From positions 1-58,107 of the forward strand of contig NZ_FNBC01000014.1 of NCBI RefSeq assembly GCF_900102145.1: a stretch of DNA of 58,107 nt, given 5' to 3'. Both the position numbers and the translations under genes were made by a program. Of this stretch, positions 55,601 to 58,107 are shown piece by piece. Positions within the stretch are counted from its first letter, which is position 1. Every line of letters begins with the position of its first letter. The stretch comes from Thermus arciformis. Its GTDB lineage: Bacteria > Deinococcota > Deinococci > Deinococcales > Thermaceae. Under the pieces are notes generated by a model, which worked only from the letters and a program-made list of their open reading frames with translations, did no database searches and was not told the origin of the DNA.

Positions 55601-57570
55601 ACCGCTACTTCTTTGAGAGGCGAGGGGAGATGGTGGGCGGGAGCGTGCGCCCCCCCGCCCTGGAACTCGCCAACGAGTCCCTCCTCGGGGCCCACGTCCA
55701 CGCCGAGTGGCTCTCCGCCACGGGCCTGGCCCTGAGGGAGAGCCTCGAGTACACCCTGGACATCAACAAGGAGGACCTGCCCCTCTACCCCGAGGTGAGG
55801 GAGCGCCTCCGCCTCACCCCAGAGAGGCAGGAGGCCCTCCTTACCCACTTGAAGAAGGTCTTCGCCTACGACTGGGAGCGGCTTTCGGGCACGGGATGGT
55901 TCGGGGAAACCTGGCTCAGGAGAACGGTGGAGGAGGCCCCCCTCGCCTTTGACCGGGTCCTGGACACCTGGCGCCTCCTCTTCCGGGCGGCGAGGGAGAT
56001 GCGGGAACGGGGCCACAGGCTCGTGGACTCGAGGGTCCGGGAGGAGCGGGAGAGGGGAGAGGCCATGCGCAGGGAAGCCGAGCGCCAGCTCAACCTCCTC
56101 CTCCAGCGGGACGTGGCTCGGGAGGAGGGGGACTTCTACCCCTACCGCTACCTCGCCTCGGAGGAGTTCCTCCCGGGCTACAACCTCATGGCCCTCCCGG
56201 TGCGGGCCTACGTGCCCCGGGGCGAGGGGGAGTACCTCAACCGTCCGAGGGACGTGGCCATCACCGAGTTCGCCCCGGGGAACGTCGTCTACCACGAGGG
56301 GGGGAAGTGGACCCCCGTGGCCCTCTACGCCCCGCCGGGCGGGCTAAGGAGCCGCCTCGCCCAGGTCTGGGTCTGCGCGGCATGCCGCCACCTGGCCCAG
56401 AGGGAGAAGGAGGTCTGCCCGGGGTGCGGGGCGAGCCTCGCAGAGAGGGGGGAACTCCTCCAGGTCCTTGACCTCGTGGGGGTGAGGACGAAGCGCCGGG
56501 AGCGGATCACCGCCAACGAGGAGGAGCGCTTCCGGGGAGGGTACCGCCTCGAGGTGGCCTACGAGTTCTCCGGGCAGGGGAGGCGGGGAGCGGTGGTCTT
56601 GGAGGAGCTTAGGCTTCCCCTGGTCTACGCGTCCTCGGCGCGGGTGCACCGCATCAACCGGGGGCATAGGCGCTCGCAAAGCGAGGGCTTTTACGTGGAC
56701 CTGGAGGGCGGGGACCTCCTCAGCGAGGAGGAGGCCAGGAAGCGGTCCGGAGAGCCGGGAAGCGCCGTGGAGCGGGTGGCCCTCAGGGTCCAGACTACCC
56801 AGAACGCCCTTCTCCTGGATCTCTCGGGCCTACGGGAAGCGGAAGGAAAAGGAGAGGGCGATGCCTTTCTCTCCCTGGCCTTCGCCCTCAAGCGGGGGAT
56901 GGAGGCCCACTTCGGGGTGGAAGAGAGCGAGCTCGACCTGGTGGAGGTCGCCCCCGGGCGCTTCCTCTACCTCGAGGACGCCGAGGGAGGCCTCGGGATC
57001 CTCAGGCGTCTCGTGGAGGAGGAAGGGGTTCTCGCCGAGGTAGTGCGGAGGGCTCTCGAGGTCCTCCACTTCTCCCTCGAGGGCAAGGATGAGAAGCCCG
57101 AGTGCGCCCGGGCGTGCTACGAGTGCCTCCTCTCTTACAGCAACCAGCGCCTTGCCCCGCGTCTTCACCGCCATCGGGCCCTTCCCCTCCTCCTCCAGCT
57201 CCTCTCGGCGAGGGTGGAGGTGGAGGGGGGAAGGGGAGAGGAGCGTCTGGAAGCCCTCCTCGCCCGGTGCCAGTCCGAGCTTGAGCGGGACTTCCTGCGG
57301 CTTCTGAAGGCCAAGGGCCTCCCCCTACCAGACGAGGCCCAGTACCGGATCGGGGAGGCCCACACCGTGGCCGACTTCTTCTATCGACCGAACCTCCTGG
57401 TCTATGTGGACGGGCCCCACCACGATAGCGAGCGCCAGGCCAGGATCGACGAGCGCCAGCGGCGGACCCTGATGGAGCTGGGCTTCCGGGTGGAGGTGTT
57501 GCGTTACGAGGATCTAGAGAAGGGTGTTGAGAGGCTTAGAAACGCACTGGCTCACAGGGCGCAATCGTGA
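52648..57570 (+). CDS. Giant DEAD/DUF1998 helicase with C-terminal Vsr/DUF559-like nuclease
   Basis: A 1640-aa protein. N-terminal SF2 helicase: motif I TSGTGSGKS (about 108-116), II VFDELHTYRG (about 229-238), GTSATL, VI VGRAGRQG (about 960). Several zinc pairs follow: CRGCG (about 450), CLRCG (about 550) and CAACR...CPGCG (about 1241-1260). A DUF1998/MZB cysteine cluster has CARACYECLLSYSNQ (about 1488-1502). The last about 95 residues look like a DUF559/Vsr endonuclease fold (EAHTVADFFYRPNLLVYVDG, then HHDSERQ). The whole is like DrmA plus DrmB in one chain, or Druantia DruE. The start at 52648 has a ttggaggcg site. Confidence 0.82.
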   Translation: MSVFALHARALSTYKDFVRSFVKIADPRLRQFVEEAILGDAGGLWPEPLVQLSPAYEQGATVDELAEEGLLHPTTARVFRRADGSPFRLYRHQVEALRRAREGKSYVLTSGTGSGKSFAYFIPVLDLVARNPGLKGPVALVVYPMNALVNSQLHALEELKERYEARYGGPFPLRFARYTGQTTEDERRAIRENPPHLLLTNYVMGEYLLTRPEDHPLVSPPPSPLPFFLVFDELHTYRGRQGADVALLARRFRARVGERPVVHVGTSATLIAREGATPEERREAVARFASTFFGRDIPPEDVVEECLTPATRGGPPSDEELCAGVRTPVPRHLEAFCAHPLARFVEYALGLKEEGGGYARRKPRPLSEVAAELAERTGLSLEEARGRLEEVLEVGAGLEEAGRPLFAFKLHQFVSQTSAVRASLEGAETREFGREPFAPSGKLLFPLYFCRGCGQDYYAVVKVDGRFLPNEDLVGGEAEAGEVGYLAFVEDFDPENDLPDSWYDKRGRLKKTWEGRAPRLLFVDLEGRIVAEGTPEARPFYYQPAPFSLCLRCGADWTGQEREFTKLTYLGSEGRTSATTVLALSLLRKAREAGEGRDKLLSFTDNRQDASLQAGHFNDFVRTVMVRAALVRALERRGRLDYVDLAQEVVKALPLREFVKNKELKEDSPAMGRVRQVLEDLLRYRLYADLRRGWRFAQPNLEEVGLLEVGYPYAEGEGFLREAAPLFPHLPEEGVLEAVRFFLDHLRRHLAVDSPVLKREGYESLVRRTGEHLDEFWAIDPTTETPVLAASFSPKPGEGEVGFSPRGRAGREFARRFGVVPDADFLERLVALLMAHDLLRKVEPGRYRIPESALEWRRGGGTPRFDPLRFRGGGAREGNRYFARLYQESAEVLARLEAREHTAQVRPEEREVREKRFRGEEEPRLPYLVASPTLELGVDIADLDMVHLRNLPPTPANYAQRVGRAGRQGQPGLVVAFAGAFSHHDRYFFERRGEMVGGSVRPPALELANESLLGAHVHAEWLSATGLALRESLEYTLDINKEDLPLYPEVRERLRLTPERQEALLTHLKKVFAYDWERLSGTGWFGETWLRRTVEEAPLAFDRVLDTWRLLFRAAREMRERGHRLVDSRVREERERGEAMRREAERQLNLLLQRDVAREEGDFYPYRYLASEEFLPGYNLMALPVRAYVPRGEGEYLNRPRDVAITEFAPGNVVYHEGGKWTPVALYAPPGGLRSRLAQVWVCAACRHLAQREKEVCPGCGASLAERGELLQVLDLVGVRTKRRERITANEEERFRGGYRLEVAYEFSGQGRRGAVVLEELRLPLVYASSARVHRINRGHRRSQSEGFYVDLEGGDLLSEEEARKRSGEPGSAVERVALRVQTTQNALLLDLSGLREAEGKGEGDAFLSLAFALKRGMEAHFGVEESELDLVEVAPGRFLYLEDAEGGLGILRRLVEEEGVLAEVVRRALEVLHFSLEGKDEKPECARACYECLLSYSNQRLAPRLHRHRALPLLLQLLSARVEVEGGRGEERLEALLARCQSELERDFLRLLKAKGLPLPDEAQYRIGEAHTVADFFYRPNLLVYVDGPHHDSERQARIDERQRRTLMELGFRVEVLRYEDLEKGVERLRNALAHRAQS

Positions 57571-57852
57571 CCGGAGCCAGCACCCTACCCAGGGGCGGCC
57601 CGAGCTCCAAGGGGTGCTCGGGCAGGAGTTCATCAAGTCTCTCCAGGACCCCATGAGAAGCCCTCCTGATATTCGCAACGGCGGCGCTAACCTGGAGGTG
57701 CTGGACAGCGAGCCCATCTGGTAGGCTGTCGCCCAGTACCAGAGGCCTGTGGTGGTGGCAGTGGGCCACCAGGCGGACACGATGCCGGTCTGGCTGCCCC
57801 CGGGGATGGGGCGGGGTCAAACGAACACGTTTTCTCCCGCCGGGGGGTTATG
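57571..57852. other. Unassigned stretch between defence operon and IS end
   Basis: No convincing gene. Short frames exist on both strands but carry no recognisable motif. The GC pattern suggests decayed coding sequence. The terminal repeat of the IS begins at 57853. Confidence 0.4.
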
Positions 57853-58107
57853 CCCACATTCCGCACCCCCTTCACTCCAGCAGGTAATATCGCCCAGCCC
57901 CCAGGAGGCGCACCGCGGTCTCGTGATGGGGCGCCAGGTTGAGGACCAGCCACTTGCCCCCCAGCTCCACCAGGCGGACCCACATGAACAGTTGAAACAC
58001 CCAGCGCAAGGTGGGCTTGGCTGTGGGTCTCCCCTTCTGGTCCGGCAGGCTGGACCCCGTCTCCCAAAGCCTCCGCCTCAGCGCCCACTCCCCCAGGGCG
58101 TACACCA
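57853..58107 (-). mobile_element. IS1634-like insertion sequence, one end (partial)
   Basis: The terminal repeat CCCACATTCCGCA begins at 57853, identical to the left repeat at 38884. The element continues out of the window with its transposase on the minus strand. This intact end explains the deleted copy at 38884-39289, which retains the same final codons and repeat. Confidence 0.75.
57872..58107 (-). CDS. IS1634-like transposase, C-terminal part
   Basis: Only the last about 78 codons are present: YALGEWALRRRLWETGSSLP, then DQKGRPTAKPTLRWVFQLFM and LGAGRYYLLE before the stop at 57872-57874. The 'LPDQKGRPT.KPTLRWVFQLF' string is typical of the end of IS1634-family DDE transposases. The 5' part lies beyond the window, so intactness cannot be judged. 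Confidence 0.8.
   Translation of the reverse strand, partial: VYALGEWALRRRLWETGSSLPDQKGRPTAKPTLRWVFQLFMWVRLVELGGKWLVLNLAPHHETAVRLLGAGRYYLLE

Noticed and set aside
57514-57780. 88-codon minus-strand open frame
   Set aside because: Low-complexity Ser/Trp/Arg/Leu content, overlaps the end of the giant helicase gene and matches no family.

Overview
The window is high-GC DNA from a Thermus-type bacterium. The signs are uniform GC-rich codon use in almost every gene, heavy use of GTG/ATG starts in 4-nt stop/start overlaps (GTGA or ATGA), a Thermus-style outer-membrane protein with an SLH domain, and -35/-10 promoters whose -10 box often lies only 6-9 nt before the start codon (leaderless mRNAs). 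A class Ia-type ribonucleotide reductase behind a cobalamin riboswitch, together with rep-like/parA/parB genes, suggests a megaplasmid of the pTT27 kind. This is inference; no replicon label is visible.

Layout. (1) 1-5.3 kb (+): the end of an ABC-2 exporter operon (two permeases, ATPase), then a promoter, a cobalamin riboswitch and a thioesterase-nrdB-nrdA operon, closed by a strong hairpin. (2) 5.4-12.2 kb (mostly -): accessory genes typical of a conjugative or integrated element: a short SSB, a run of small unknown genes separated by near-identical GC hairpins, an iteron-like array (8648-8809), an unknown 329-aa protein, an element-borne sigma-70-like factor and a Phd/VapC toxin-antitoxin pair. 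(3) 12.7-34.4 kb: a type IV secretion/conjugation locus. The minus-strand genes encode a YugP-like protease, membrane proteins (one carrying a winged helix), a lipoprotein, an SLH-barrel outer-membrane protein, a SpoIIIAA/Ycf45-type ATPase in the place expected for VirB11, a lytic transglycosylase, a VirD4/TraG coupling ATPase, VirB6-like, a secreted T4SS protein, VirB4, VirB3-like and a VirB2-like pilin. Divergent VirB10-like genes and a VirB9-like operon follow. (4) 34.4-37.4 kb (-): a NERD-like membrane protein, a DnaG-like primase lacking zinc cysteines, and a LexA-family repressor with an operator on its own promoter. (5) 37.5-40 kb: a DUF433/DUF5615 toxin-antitoxin pair, a broken DUF4143 ATPase and nested insertion-sequence relics. 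(6) 40.3-45.1 kb (+): an XRE regulator, a replication-initiator-like gene, an OB-fold-like gene, parA, parB with a 20-bp palindrome inside it, and a tiny lipoprotein ORF. (7) 45.1-57.6 kb (+): a four-gene putative defence operon: SNF2 helicase, large N6-adenine methyltransferase, PD-(D/E)XK-like nuclease, and a 1640-aa DEAD/DUF1998 helicase with a C-terminal Vsr/DUF559-like nuclease. The window ends in the 3' part of an IS1634-like element.

How the parts fit. The 5.4-37.4 kb block reads as a self-transmissible element with its own DNA processing (SSB, primase), transfer apparatus, sigma factor and LexA control, but no canonical relaxase or integrase was recognised. The best candidate for the exciting system is the 45-57.6 kb operon. 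Its order (SNF2 helicase, methylase, then helicase+DUF1998) resembles class 1 DISARM, but the DrmA- and DrmB-type parts look fused as in a Druantia DruE-like giant, and two separate nuclease modules are present. A second candidate is the Thermus conjugation machine with a SpoIIIAA/Ycf45-like ATPase.
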